Positions 33,840 to 45,122 of a stretch of 64,000 nt of DNA are shown piece after piece; within the stretch, counting starts at the first letter, position 1, and each line of letters starts with the position of its first letter. Position numbers and translations under genes: made by a program. The notes beneath the pieces were generated by a model. That model saw only the letters and a program-made list of their open reading frames with translations, did not search any database and was not told the DNA's origin. The stretch comes from Leptobrachium leishanense (Eukaryota; Chordata; Amphibia; Anura; Megophryidae): positions 49,496,153 through 49,560,152 of the forward strand of contig CM019069.1 in assembly GCA_009667805.1 (NCBI GenBank). The letters are read 5' to 3'.

Positions 33840-36440
33840 ATACCTTCCACATCACTTTGCTGTGCGCAGTTCCTGGAATGGACTCCTGTCCTTTAGAAAC
33901 CCAGTCTCTGCATCAATGCAACCTCCCCAATTACAAAATAACATATGGCAAGGTTCCTCCCACCAGATATTAATAAAGTAATAAAAAAAAATTGTTAAAA
34001 ACCAGCGTGCGGCACAGAAGTACTTTGTATGCCTCGTACACCCACGCAGCCGATCCTTTAGCTAGCTGCTCTTCTCGTCTTCTGGGAACACCATTTTACG
34101 AAGATACTGTACATCTTATTTTTGTTGTTTCATTTCTTTCCCCCTCAAAGAAATATGAGCAGTTTTACTCCATGACAGGCAACGATTTCAACCCCAGCGT
34201 GTTCTCAGAAGAGTACCAATCACACAATGGACCAGTCACAATATCCCCCGTAGAGCATCCACCATTGTGTACTGTCACCTTTTCAGTAATGTTTTTCAAC
34301 AAGGTCTCATCATTTCCGGAGAAGGAAACAAAGCTAAAAATGAAAATATTGACTTTTTATAATAAAAGAGAAAAAAAAATGAAGGGAAAAAAAAAAGCAG
34401 CTCATTACGGATATTGAGTAATGTCACACAGAGTGCCATGCGTTCCCATCATAAATAGAAAACAAATAATCATAGGTGTAATTACTGTTATTTGAACAAT
34501 TAGGGAAATTGATGGTGCATCAACGCTTGAGGGGCATTTAAACAGTCTGCAACATCAGCATCGCTTTGAGATAGAAGTCAGGGACTCGGGTAGATAACGG
34601 TTAAAGAAAACTGCAAAGCAGATTAATAAGCCTTAGGACTCTGGTCGGTAACCTCTGTACACCAGGAGGTTTTGGAACTACAATTCCTCTGCTGTGAAGT
34701 CTCTAGAAACACGTGAAAAGTAGTTCCCAAATAGCCAATGTTCGGTGCTGGCCGACACTAGTCCAAAGAGTTACTATGTAAATTGCTGGTTACAAAGGAA
34801 CTAGTCTATAGTGACTGAAAATAATGGGAGGTATAGATACAAAACAGCTACCTGTGCGGAGGTTGGTGACTTGAGACACATATCCCCTTTAAGATTTAAT
34901 GACGGAAGAGATCTTCTCAGTTCTTCTAAATCTAAATGTGAGTAAACCACGATGAATCTTAACGTTTCATCAACAGTTCAGGTGTCAAGGTCATTCCCGA
35001 GTTCTATACTACAGATAAATAAAGAAGACTACAGCAATGTGTTTAAAACCTAGGAACCATGCCAAAACTCTGAGGCAGTAATATTTTGAAGAATTTTACA
35101 GCCATTGTTTTCCCCCAAAGGTAACCCAATTTAGGCCCCCACCCCAGAGACTCCATTCTTCAGCAATTGTCAGTACACATTAAAACACATATGTACCCAT
35201 TCATCTACAAATACACATTCCCATTTAATCTGCACACAATGAATGTGGAATTCCTATCGCCCGACAACCAGGACATGTAATTTTAGGGGCAAGTTTTTTT
35301 TTTCCTCTGTTTATACCTGTGGGCAAGATGAGCTACAGTCCGACTCCCCGGCATAATGATCGTGCCCCATCCCAGCACCTGATGTCATGCAGCAAGAACA
35401 TGGGACTAATTTGGTTAACCCCATACACTGTCCTGATTGAGTTTACGGCAGGCAGAGACTCGAGTGAACGGACCCCGAATGCGAAAAATACTCCCCTTGA
35501 TCTCCACTAAAGAAGTAGTTCATTTTGTTTTTATTTTTCACACCCCTGCACAAAACGCACACATTCACACAAACTTTCCCAATCATCAACACACAAACAT
35601 GCACTCACACATAACCTCATCAGCACCTGCAACCGGAAGATTGCTATGAATCTGCCACGTTGTTGAAGTTACAGCTCTTAGAGTGAAAGTGTTAGCATTC
35701 GCTGGCTACACAGATTGGGACACGTTAAAACTTACGTATTGAGTGCTGTAACCTTAGAAAGGGGCGATCACTGGCTGCAGGAGTTATATGTGCCTCACGT
35801 CACAGCACTCCTACTGAAAGTATTAACACTCACTGGTTAGAGGGATGTACAGGGTTAATACTCGCAGCAAGAACACGGTTATTACACAGATAAGGAGGTG
35901 CACACGTAGCTTCAGGCCTAGAAACCTGGGTTTGTCAAGCCATGATTCATAATCCGTTATCATTGAAGTTCCTGAAATACAGAGCTCTGGCCAGCTGGGA
36001 GAAAGAGGACTTAAACACTCCTGAAGTCAAAGGGAACCATTAATTCCTCAGAAAATAGTCAAACATTACGTTTTTTTTTAAAGCCCCTTATAGAGTTCCT
36101 GCTTGTTACTTCTTGCCATTTCCCCTCCCTTGTCCTACTAAATATTAAAGACGGTGACAGCAATTCCCACCGCTTGAAGTGAACTAGAAAGAGGAGCATC
36201 ACAGCTCAGTCCAGAGGCTCCTGAAAAATGCTGAAGATCTAGGGCCAAAACGTGGTGTAAACCTAACCAGAACGGTTGTAAACGTAGCAATTCCAAAGAC
36301 TTTAAATGACTTGTGGAAGTTTACAACATCCGCTCGAATTAAGTTAAGTCTTTGTACACCGGGAACAAGTGAATAGTTTCAAATGCTTATTTTACCAGAC
36401 TGGACTTACTAGGGTTTACTACAAAAACCACTTGAATGAC
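33840..36440. other. OLA1 intron, non-coding
   Basis: No exon with conserved coding and splice sites was found. A MITE fragment lies at 34645-34740. Small A-rich patches occur near 33985 and 34375. Confidence 0.45.
34645..34740. mobile_element. Fragment of palindromic hAT-like MITE
   Basis: GAGGTTTTGGAACTACAATT followed by CCTCTGCTGTGAAG is one arm. AGTAGTTCCCAAATAGCC is a decayed second arm. Confidence 0.5.
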
Positions 36441-36447
36441 TCTAAGG

Positions 36448-36593
36448 CAGGGATCTCAAACTCTGCTCCTGCCCCACAGATGTGCATGTCCTACAGTTAC
36501 CAAAACGGTTTATGAATCAGGTGGCCAGGGAGTCATGGGAGTTGTAGTGCAGCGTCAAAGGGGGGGGGGGTGAGAGTGAGTTTGAGATTCCTG
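36448..36593. mobile_element. Palindromic hAT-like MITE with 8-bp duplication
   Basis: CAGGGATCTCAAACTCTG and GAGTTTGAGATTCCTG are the inverted ends. CTCTAAGG (36440-36447) and CTTTAAGG (36594-36601) differ at one base. The right arm has AGTCATGGGAGTTGTAGTGC; a G10 run replaces part of the arm. Confidence 0.85.
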
Positions 36594-36654
36594 CTTTAAG
36601 GTACTGTACAAAAATAGGGGGGGGGGGGGGGGAGACTGGCCACGTTCGGCAGGT

Positions 36655-36800
36655 ACAAGGCAGAGCAAATCAATGATTCAATGGGGACAACAGTGACATT
36701 TCGGTCCGGTTTCAAGAGAAAGCTTGAGGAAGGTCCTACAACAGGACCAAAACATCACTGCTATCTCCGCTAAATTGCTCCTTCATTGTACCTGCCTTTT
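36655..36800 (+). repeat. Decayed hammerhead-like inverted repeat
   Basis: On the plus strand CTTGAGGAAGGTCCTACAAC then AGGACCAAAACATCACTG has the shape of a hammerhead: a CUGANGA-like core with U for the first C, a five-pair stem II (GGUCC/GGACC), then AAAAC where GAAAC is needed. A reversed partial copy lies just upstream, GACAACAGTGACATTTCGGT and CCGG, whose complement reads GGACCGAAATGTCACTG. The two core changes should abolish cleavage. Confidence 0.55.
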
Positions 36801-36951
36801 GTGGCCTCTCTCTTCTTTGTGGAGTTCCTTAGCTGGTGGCACTTGACTATGGACTAACAGGGCATGGGTTATGTGGTGTGGGTCCCTGGCCTATTTTTGA
36901 AGGCTTTGTAAGGAGACAGGAGGATGGCTGCATCTTCCCCTAGGCAAGAGA

Positions 36952-37912
36952 CATGAATTCTAATCCCCCCCACTTTAACTCTACTCCGATTTCTAACTTT
37001 TCTATAAGTGTTGATGTTCTCGCTATCCTTCCCTCAGCCCATGTCCGCTGCCTCGGTGTGACTCGACTCCAGTCTTTCCTTCAGCCCCTACATCCAATCA
37101 CTCTTCTGATCTTGCCGCAATCAACTCCGCAATATTGCCAAAATTCGTCCATTTCTGACTGCCAACACCACCAAACAACTTATCCAGTCTCTTGTTATCT
37201 CCCGTCTGGACTACTGCAACAACCTCCTGATTGGCCTTCCTATCTCCCACCACTCCTCCCTGCAGTCCATCCTAAACACATTAGCCCAGCTTATCCTTCT
37301 CACCCGTCACTCTGTCTCTGTCGCTCCTCTCTGTGAATCCCTACACTGGCTCCCCATCTACAGCAGAATCAAACTACTCAAACTGACCTACAAAACCCTC
37401 ACTAACGCCGCTCCTCACTACCTGTCCTCACTAATCACCAGATACACCCTATCCCATCCCCTACGATCCAACAATGACCTGCTCCTGGCATCCTCCATCA
37501 TTACCTCTTCACATGCCAGACTGCAAGACTTTTCTTGTGCGGCGCCGACCCTATGGAACGCGCTTCCTTACAATATCAGACTGTCCCCAAATCTGGCTTC
37601 ATTCAAACGCACCCTAAAGACCTTTCTGTTTAGGGAAGCCAACCACCCGACTCCATAACAAAATATCCGACCGACCCAAAAACAGTCCTCACCTCTCCCT
37701 GCATTAACGCATCACTGCAGCCCCCCCCTCCTGTTTCTCAACCCCTCACCCATCTAGATTGTAAATTCCCACGGGAATAGGGCCCTCACATCCTCCTGTA
37801 TCTGCTGGCAGGAATACTGACCTGCCTCCTTTATGTATTGAAGAATTGTCCCGTCTTTACGCATTGCACCTTTTGTACAGCGCCGCGGTATGTGTTTGCA
37901 CTTAATAATAAT
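36952..37912 (+). mobile_element. L2-type LINE 3' end, pseudogene
   Basis: Plus-strand fragments in shifting frames match L2 reverse transcriptase C-terminal words: LSYPVWTTATT-type thumb DNA at 37190, then YKTLTNAAPHYLSSLITRYT, ASSIITSSHARLQDFSCAAP, TLWNALPYNIRLSPN and FKRTLKTFLFREANH. The tail has AGATTGTAAATTCCCACGGG and TTTTGTACAGCGCCGCGG. It is 5'-truncated and frameshifted. A TTAA element abuts its 3' end. Confidence 0.82.
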
Positions 37913-37918
37913 TTGCCC

Positions 37919-38582
37919 TTAAAGGAACACTCCAAGCTGAAAATCACCCCCCTTTTTTTTACTTTATATTAAACCTATTGCCCTAACTAGTCATTCAGTA
38001 CATATATATATTTTTTTTAATGTTATACTTACCCTAAAAATTACACTTTTCCAACGGCATTTTTTATTTTTTTTTACTCACCTCCCTCCTCTTCTGCTCC
38101 CGTCGTGTTAAACTTGGAACTTGGCTTAAGGTTTACGTGCAAAGCGTGCATGCGCGCCTATCACGTAAACCAGCCAATCAGCTCATACAACCGCGCATGC
38201 GCGGAGAAGCGCACGTTCACGAGCGGCGAGGTGAGCTGAAGTTCACCCCGCCTGCTCGTCTAAAAACTTAGCCGGAGGAGAAGGAGACGGCAGCAGCTCC
38301 AGCACCTTCTCCTGCGCGTTCCTGCGACTCTGCCGGAGTGGTGGGACGTCATCGCGCTTCTAGCGCGATGACGTCCCAGCTTTGCCGAGAGTTCCAAAAC
38401 GCGGGACCTTGAAACCCGATTGGCTGATTGACAGCTGGGAGGGCGGAGTAAAGTCCACCGCTTCTCTCAGCAATATCAGCCGATTGGGAAAAGATAGAAG
38501 GCTGGGGAAAAATGGGATACTTCAGGCAATATGACCACCTTAAAAAGCTGAGGTGGTCATATTGCCTGGAGTATCCCTTTAA
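37919..38582. mobile_element. T2-like TTAA MITE with internal hairpins
   Basis: TTAAAGGAACACTCCAAGCT on the left and CTGGAGTATCCCTTTAA on the right, with TTAA at both borders. The right side is a foldback, GGGATACTTCAGGCAATATG mirrored by CATATTGCCTGGAGTATCCC. GGGACGTCATCGCGCTTCTA followed by GCGCGATGACGTCCC at 38342-38376 is a second perfect stem. Confidence 0.78.
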
Positions 38583-38599
38583 AGAGATATCAAAAATAA

Positions 38600-39122
38600 A
38601 CTCATTTTATGCTGCTGACAGCCTCTGCCCAATTAGATTTTATTTTAGGTGATTTTACGCACTTTTTCTCGCTCGCTGCGCATATTTCCTCCTCTTTAGC
38701 TCAGAGACTCCAAAACCCAGATGTTCCTAAAGCTATTCTATGCAACTTGCATGGCGTAGTAACCGCAAATCGGGAACCACAACCGACGTCTGCAAGTTGC
38801 ATAGCGTCCGCACACAACAATGGATGGTAGTTACACGCGCAGATCCGATCCATCAGCTGCCTCTCTGAGAATGCTCGTTATCGCGGGTGGTCTCAGAGAG
38901 GGTGACATTGACACGCTCTCTCTGCATGCCGAAGTCACTAGTGACCGATCTGGTGACCAACAGCCAGGAAATCCCGACTACTGGTGGTGACGCTGGTGAG
39001 GTGGAGGAAAATCCTCCATGTCACCCAATGATTACACCCCAGCAGAGGAGGAGGAGAAGGGGGAGACTCTAAACACCCTGACCACTTTAAAACAAAGAGA
39101 AAAGAGGAGTAGAGTGTTAATT
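38600..39122. mobile_element. T2-like MITE remnants
   Basis: CACTAGTGACCGATCTGGTG, CAACAGCCAGGAAATC and CACCCTGACCACTTTAAAAC are shared with 21735-21953, and GAGTAGAGTGTTAATTC is a worn right end. The left part has TGCAACTTGCATGGCG mirrored by GCAAGTTGCATAGCG. Boundaries are uncertain. Confidence 0.5.
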
Positions 39123-39450
39123 CAATGACAATACTAAAATGTGCACAAGCTTCAGTATTTATTGTTAAAAAAATTGGAGATATATATATATATATATATT
39201 TATCTCCATGGGTACTGCGAGATAAAGCCTGACCTTTGCAGCGAACCTGAAACAGACACCGTAAGAACAAACACGACAAACGGGTATGCAGTGAAGGTGG
39301 AAAAAGGTGTTTATGGAAAACGAAGCCTTAAATAGCCTATATGAAATATTTTACTAGTTATAATTAGGGATGTGCGTTTCGGAATTTTGGAATTTTCACG
39401 AAATTTCCCGATTCGTGCATTCGGATTTCAGATCCGAAAACAGCAGATCC

Positions 39451-39641
39451 CTCTCCTCCTGTTTCCAACCCCAACCCTCCTAGATTGTGAGTTCCTACGG
39501 GAATAGGGCCCTCATCTCCTCCTGTACTGTTTGTCAAATGTTGTTCAATGTATTGTAACCCTGTCTGTACTGTGCTTATTGTACAGCGCTGCGGAATATG
39601 CTGGCGCTTTATAAATAAAGAATAATAATAATAATAATAAT
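39451..39641 (+). mobile_element. L2 LINE 3' tail nested in hAT element
   Basis: CTCTCCTCCTGTTTCCAACC, AGATTGTGAGTTCCTACGGG, GTACAGCGCTGCGGAATATG, CTTTATAAATAAAG and (AAT)n are almost identical to 18675-18870. Being so similar, the two tails may be recent sibling insertions. Confidence 0.85.
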
Positions 39642-39832
39642 CCGAACAAATTTCCGAACCGAAAACTTTTCGGAATTTTCGAATGGACTAGAAATATGTA
39701 AAATCGAAAATCATTTTCGTTCCATTCGTGATTTCGGGTCTATTCCGGATTTCGGTTCCATTTCAGTAATTTCGGACAACGTATTTTTCGGTTATATCGC
39801 TGATTCTGTAATTTTGTATCATTCCCATCTCA

Positions 39833-40515
39833 ATGTATCCTTCCTGGAAAACCAGAGAAATCTCAAAGTACCCTTCTTGTAAACTCAGAGAAATCTCAAT
39901 GTATCCTTCCCGGGAAACCAGAGAAATCTCAATGTATCCTTCTTGTAAACCCAGAGAAATCTCAATGTACCCTTCTTGTAAACCCAGAGAAATCTCAATG
40001 TATCCTTCCTAGAAAACCAGAGAAATCTCAATGTATCCTTCTTGTAAACCCAGAGAAATCTCAATGTATCCTTCCTGGGAAACCAGAGAAATCTCAATGT
40101 ATCCTTCTTGTAAACCCAGAGAAATCTCAATGTATCCTTCCCGGGAAACCACAGAAATCTCAATGTATCCTTCCTGGGAAACCAGAGAAATCTCAATGTA
40201 TCCTTCTTGTAAACCCAGAGAAATCTCAATGTATCCTTCCTGGGAAACCAGAGAAATCTCAATGTATCCTTCTTGTAAACCCAGAGAAATCTCAATGTAC
40301 CCTTCTTGTAAACCCAGAGAAATCTCAATGTATCCTTCCTGGGAAACCAGAGAAATCTCAATGTATCCTTCTTGTAAAACCAGAGAAATCTCAATGTATC
40401 CTTCCTGGAAAACCAGAGAAATCTCAATGTATCCTTCCCGGGAAGCCAGAGAAATCTCAATATATCCTTCCCGGGAAACCAGAGAAATCTCAATGTATCC
40501 TTCTTGTAAAACATG
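39833..40515. repeat. 33-bp minisatellite derived from a dispersed repeat
   Basis: About 20 copies of AGAGAAATCTCAATGTATCC followed by TTCCTGGGAAACC, with CTTGTAAACCC and CCCGGGAAACC variants that alternate. The unit matches the single copies at 45085-45115 and, inverted, 19671-19700. The 33-bp period keeps frames open on both strands (EISMYPSWETR and DTLRFLW repeats), which are not genes. Confidence 0.92.
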
Positions 40516-40789
40516 AGAAATCTCTATGGCAGAATTATCGTATCGACAGAAATATCGGATTCGAAAAACCATTAGTTTACGTCAAAACGAAGAGACACTT
40601 TGAAACGAGGAGAACAGATGTTCCGAAAAACACGAAAATTTCCAAGATCACGAAAAAAAAGTCGATACCGAAAACTAACCGAACCGAAACGGAAATCGGC
40701 CGAAACGAGTCAAAACGAAAATTTACAAAATCCAAATGAACAGAACTGGGAAAAAAAAAAAAAAATTGCACCACAAGTCTAGTTATAAT

Positions 40790-42890
40790 TTGAATCGTTT
40801 TACATCTTTAGTATGCTTTGAGGACTCTGTTAAATGAGAATTCACTGGAATTAAATGGAATGACACTCGTCTAGTAGTTTTCTGGATACTGGGAATGTTT
40901 AAATTACCCAGGCTGACCCAAAGCTTATTTACAGAAAGTCCATGTCATGATGGCTCAGAGGCTGGAGAAAGAAGGGTGCATAAAAGGATGAAAAATTTTT
41001 TTGGGGAGAATAAAGAAATTTAAGAAGTGACCAAGGGTTGAATAAATGTATTTATGGGTTCCTCCGACTCTTGCAACAGAAGCTCCCAGCTCGCCTTCTA
41101 TTCCCTCTTTAGATGCGTCCGGCATTGTATACTAATGCTAAACAGGAGTGTGAAGGGATAAATGGCAGCTCATTATATGCCCAGCTGCAATGAAGAGCAA
41201 TGACGCTTGCAGCGCACCAGGCAGCTGTAGCAGGAATAAGGGGCAGTTGCCGAACCCCCCCCCCCCCCCGGAAGGCCTGGTTTAAGTGGTCTCCACATCT
41301 GGATCACAGTCCGTGTTACAGATTGTAGCAAATCGAGAAAACGAAATGATAATATCTGCAAATTTTACAGAAAAAAACACCTCCGCGTAAAGGGTGTCAA
41401 CCTCACAAATTTAGCCAAGGGAAGAGGATGAGGTGTGTGTGTGTGTGTGTGGGGGGGGGGGGGGTCAGCCTGTAATAAAATGCTTTAGAGCCTGTTAAAC
41501 ATGTCACTTGCCATAAATATTCACCCAGTTGACACAGAATAATCTGAGGCATCAACAAGATAACCTTAAAAAGCGATCTGAACATTACATGGAGAGAGGA
41601 CTTGCTGAAGCTCTTTCATTAGCTCATCACGGTGACCCCGAGGTTGGAGGCAGAGAAAGCATCTCCTCTCTAATGATTTTAAGTAGGAATGGCCTTTGAC
41701 CGCCGATCACATTAAAGCGCACAAAGAATAATGAACTTCTTGCGCATTTCAGGAGGCTATAAATATATTTTTCGTGAACAAACATCGGCACAAACAGGGG
41801 GAGAGATAAACAGGCCTGAGACACGCACGAGGACAAGGGGGTAAAGAAAGCGACTGGCAAAGACATCTCCGTATTGTAAAAAGAATTGTGGTGCAAGAAC
41901 TAAAGGTTAAGTGAAAATACAGTATACATTTTGTAGCAGGCGACGTTTCCACTCTAACCATTTTCCCCATGTTCTGAGGTATCCTGTACTATACTCCGAT
42001 GTCTCAGCCAGTCCTTTCCTTACCCCCCTTGTCCTTGTTCCCATCTGCGTCCCCCTATATCCCTCACCCTCTGTTTGGGCCTATTTTTCGGACAAGAATT
42101 AAAAGTATAAATGTTGCGGCAGGTGATATTTCCACTTGAACACTTCCCCCCCCCCCATTAATTCTTGTCACAAAGTGTATAAATGCTGATATCCGGCCCA
42201 AAAACGTTCTTCTTTTTGCTCTCCTTCACCTCAAATTCTCGGGGGGGGGGCCCTCTACACCTCTGGCTTTGGTTTTCCAAAGTAGTTTTACTTTATTTCC
42301 CCCACTATTTCTTGTAAAGCAGTGAAGAAACTGTTGCATTTATACAAATGATAATAACAGAGGACATGTATCACACATAGGAAACATTGTTTCTCATCAA
42401 TTGTGCATTTCATTGAAGAGGTATGTAGGGGGGACAGGGGGAAGTTGACTCTGGGAGATTTACAAGGTCTTGGCTCGATTTTACATGTCAAAGAGATGTG
42501 GGGAATAGAGATCTACCATAAACACGACACTTGAAATGGTCACAGAGAGACACCTGCAATATAGGGGTGCTGGTGGAAGAATGGTTAGATAAGAGGCTGT
42601 TCTGAGACTTTTAACACGGCTAATGGGGCCATTTATGTAAAGAAAGCTCTAATATTTACACCAAGTGATTTCTAATAATATAGTTTAGTGAGGGTTATTA
42701 GAGTTGTATAAAAAAAATCTATAGTGCAGTGTTGGGAGGTCAATCACATGAATGTTGCCAATTTTTAAAAAAAAGAAAACACTCAATTATGTTGGAAAAA
42801 AGTGTTTTTTCATTCTTTTGGGGGGGGGAGGTTAGGAAAGAAAATTAGTAAGGGAAGGGGCAAAAAATATATATATTCATATTTAACACT
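40790..42890. other. OLA1 intron, non-coding
   Basis: Contains C14 at 41257, (GT)n plus G14 at about 41430-41465, and a loose tandem pair (GTAGCAGGCGACGTTTCCAC at 41933 and TGCGGCAGGTGATATTTCCA at 42114). GCTGATATCCGGCCCAAAAACG at 42187 is faintly hammerhead-like. No exon. Confidence 0.45.
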
Positions 42891-42894
42891 AGAG

Positions 42895-42990
42895 CTGGTA
42901 TCAGCCCCAGATGTTTCAGAACTACTTTTCCCATGATGACACGCTCTGGCATAGCAAAGCATTGTGGGGGCATGCTGTTCCAAAACAATA
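42895..42990. mobile_element. Palindromic hAT-like MITE, diverged
   Basis: CCCCAGATGTTTCAGAACTA and CTTTTCCCATGATGAC form the left arm; CATTGTGGGGGCATGCTGTTC is the worn right arm. It abuts the next element. Confidence 0.6.
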
Positions 42991-43690
42991 GGGGCCCTAC
43001 TCCCTAGTGAACGTTAACTGTACCGTTCGGGTGAGTAAGCGTTAACGCCAGGATAAATGACTTTAACGCATGCACCCCATATTACATCCCTAATGCTAAA
43101 ACCCTGAAAAATCTGTTTGTGCATTGGTGACTGTGCTAGCTTGGGCGAGTTTACTGTACTTTGTGCACCCTATGCTTAACATGGGGAGCACAATCATTAA
43201 TTAGCGTTAGGAGAAGTAAGGAATTACAAAGTCCTAGCGCCAATTACCACACTGATGTGGTAACAAAAAAATTTATAGACCTCTAAAAGCTGGAGCTTAT
43301 TCTGCCTTTGCAGAATCATTTAATCACCCCTAACCCCCCCCCCAATAAATCTGATACTCCCCTCTCATCCCGCAGCGAGAATGGTGGCCCGATCAGCTTC
43401 TTCTGGCCGCTGGGAGCAGAGCGAGACTGGGGACGAGTAGTCCCAAGTGTCCCTCCGCGGCGCTGCGCGATCTCGCAGGGCTCGTGGCCCAGCATCGCAA
43501 CCCCCCCATGGAGGATACTCGAGACGGCGCAGAAGCACTACCGCGAGTATCCTCAAGGGTAGCGCTTGGTTCCGGGACAAGGTGCCGAGGTAGCACCTGC
43601 CCCGGAAGCAAACTAAAATGGGGACCCTACAGGGAAAACTGCAGGCGCAGGTTTCCCCAGTTAGCGTCCCCAGCAGAATGGGACCCCTAG
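42988..43690. mobile_element. Harbinger-like MITE with GC-rich core
   Basis: TAGGGGCCCTACTCCC on the left and ATGGGACCCCTAG on the right are inverted ends, and AACGTTAACTG/AGTTAGCGTCC continue the match. They resemble the GGGCCCTATT family. The right half (43370-43690) is GC-rich with CCATGGAGGATACTCGAGAC mirrored by CGCGAGTATCCTCAAGG. The open frames on both strands there follow from the palindromes. It lies about 100 bp from the OLA1 exon. Confidence 0.55.
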
Positions 43691-43788
43691 GTGTCAAGGT
43701 TGCCAGCACTAAAGCAACCTAAGAATAAGACGTACATACATGCATGCACTAGACAAAGACAACAGATAAAGACATGTTTCCCCCTTAC

Positions 43789-43964
43789 GTATTCTGGTTT
43801 TAGCTTCTTGTCCCCTCCTCTGACGGCCACTTTCTCAAGCTTATCGATGGCTGCCAGGATCATCTCCTCATCCTTCAATCGCAGCTCTTCGTGAATGATC
43901 TCGATGTCTCGTACTGGGTTCACACTTCCCTCAACGTGAATGATGTCATCATCATCAAAAGCAC
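43789..43964 (-). CDS. ola1: OLA1 (Obg-like ATPase 1), internal exon of the helical domain
   Basis: On the minus strand TTCTAATTCAG precedes the exon and GTAAGG follows it. The 176-bp exon begins in phase 1, with GT completing an Arg codon split with the previous exon. It then encodes 58 codons: [47 protein letters not shown] and [11 protein letters not shown]. This corresponds to OLA1 residues about 125-183. The [17 protein letters not shown] block opens the coiled-coil/helical insertion typical of YchF and OLA1. The frame runs past the donor as a spurious open frame into the intron, which is not coding. The match to vertebrate OLA1 is very strong. No disruption seen, so the gene is likely intact. 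Confidence 0.97.
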
Positions 43965-44900
43965 CTGAATTAGAATGAAAATATATGTATATATTTTAAT
44001 ACAAGGGCAGAAGAGGATACAATCTCATTGCACTATGACAGATGGCAGCTACGGATTTACAGAAGGGGACAGAATCGAGTAACAATATTTACTGCCGTGT
44101 AGTTTTAAAAGATGGTTCTAAGGATTTAAAAAAAAAATATATATAACAATAATCTACACACTAGCCCCAAAACATCCCCTTGGAATCCAGGAAGATTGGT
44201 CAGAGTGTAATAAACTTTCAGTCCTAAAATAACATTTGGGATGGCGACATAGTAAACGAAGAAAACTCAAATTTACACAGTTGAAAAAAAACATGTTTTG
44301 ATTTGTTATTTCTTTTAAAGTGACCCATCACATTTCCCGGCCATCACTGTGGATATTTCAGCTTAAAATCGGTCTTAAAAATTGTTAAAAGTGCTAAATA
44401 TCAAGAAGAAACCGTATAATTAACTATATGACAGTACTCTTTTTACAATGCTATGTATAGAGGCGTACTGTACAGATCTTATTCTAAGAGATACATTGTT
44501 ATACAAACACAGAATAACAGTCATTTGTAAAGAATACACTAAATGTATTTCCATGAAAGGGCCCCCGAGCTTGCTGCATTTTGCCTCTCCCTATATGTTA
44601 CGTACAGCCTTAAGGGTAAGCCCAAATCAGGCTCTTTCTCATTCACGTTAATGGTGCGGGGCAATTGGGGATGCTAAATAAAGTGTATAATGTAACCACT
44701 TGTACCACAGATAATGGCCCTGCAGCAGTGAATGGGGGGGGGGGGGGTTGTATCTTTGTATGAATCTCAAATCAGTAATCACACATTGTCGTGCTGAATT
44801 TACGCTAAATGCAATGCTATATGACTATTAGGCAGTGCTCAAAGAATTTAAATGACAGAAGCCCACACATTGCCCTCCACATTTAAGCAAAAAGCACAAC
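43965..44900. other. OLA1 upstream intron, non-coding
   Basis: AT-rich, with a G13 run at about 44736. No further exon seen. Confidence 0.5.
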
Positions 44901-44910
44901 TGTGTTTGGA

Positions 44911-44959
<49 letters not shown>
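44911..44959. repeat. (TA)n(CA)n microsatellite
   Basis: About 19 TA units followed by CA units ending ACACACACACACGTG. Confidence 0.9.
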
Positions 44960-44967
44960 GTGTAAAC

Positions 44968-45013
44968 AGTGGTTTATACATGCCTTTTCTTTAAAAAGGC
45001 ATGTATAAACCAC
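44968..45013. repeat. Perfect hairpin
   Basis: GTGGTTTATACATGCCTTTT, four bases, then AAAAAGGCATGTATAAACCA with C. It sits between the microsatellite and the dispersed repeat and may be the fold of a small MITE. Confidence 0.8.
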
Positions 45014-45122
45014 CTCTCCAGTAAGTGTCTTTGGGCAAGACACCTAACGGTACATACTCGCCACCCAGGACATACTTGAAAACGAGAGAAATCTCAATGT
45101 ATCCTTCCTGGTAAAATCCTTT
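45005..45122. repeat. Dispersed repeat, inverted relative of 19649-19862
   Basis: AGTGTCTTTGGGCAAGACAC, CTCGCCACCCAGGACATACT and GAGAAATCTCAATGTATCCT then TCCTGGTAAAA are the complement of the copy at 19649. Confidence 0.75.

Larger units (their letters stand above)
39365..40781. mobile_element. hAT-type non-autonomous element with minisatellite and nested L2 tail
   Basis: TAGGGATGTGCGTTTCGG begins at 39365 and the right end reads CACCACAAGTCTA. GTTATAAT is duplicated exactly at 39357-39364 and 40782-40789. Subterminal regions are full of TTTCGGAATTTT/CGAAAATTTC words. Two insertions or expansions fill the middle: an L2 tail (39451-39641) and a 33-bp array (39833-40515). No transposase. Confidence 0.9.

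Noticed and set aside
33992..34417. 141-residue plus-strand frame
   Set aside because: No recognisable domain, a lysine-rich end from an A-rich tract, and no splice or start context.
39885..40572. Open frames of 160-209 residues over the 33-bp array
   Set aside because: Same reason; three overlapping frames on both strands are all open because of the period.
42180..42225. GCTGATATCC...CAAAAACGTT as hammerhead
   Set aside because: Core bases after CUGAU are wrong and stem II cannot form.
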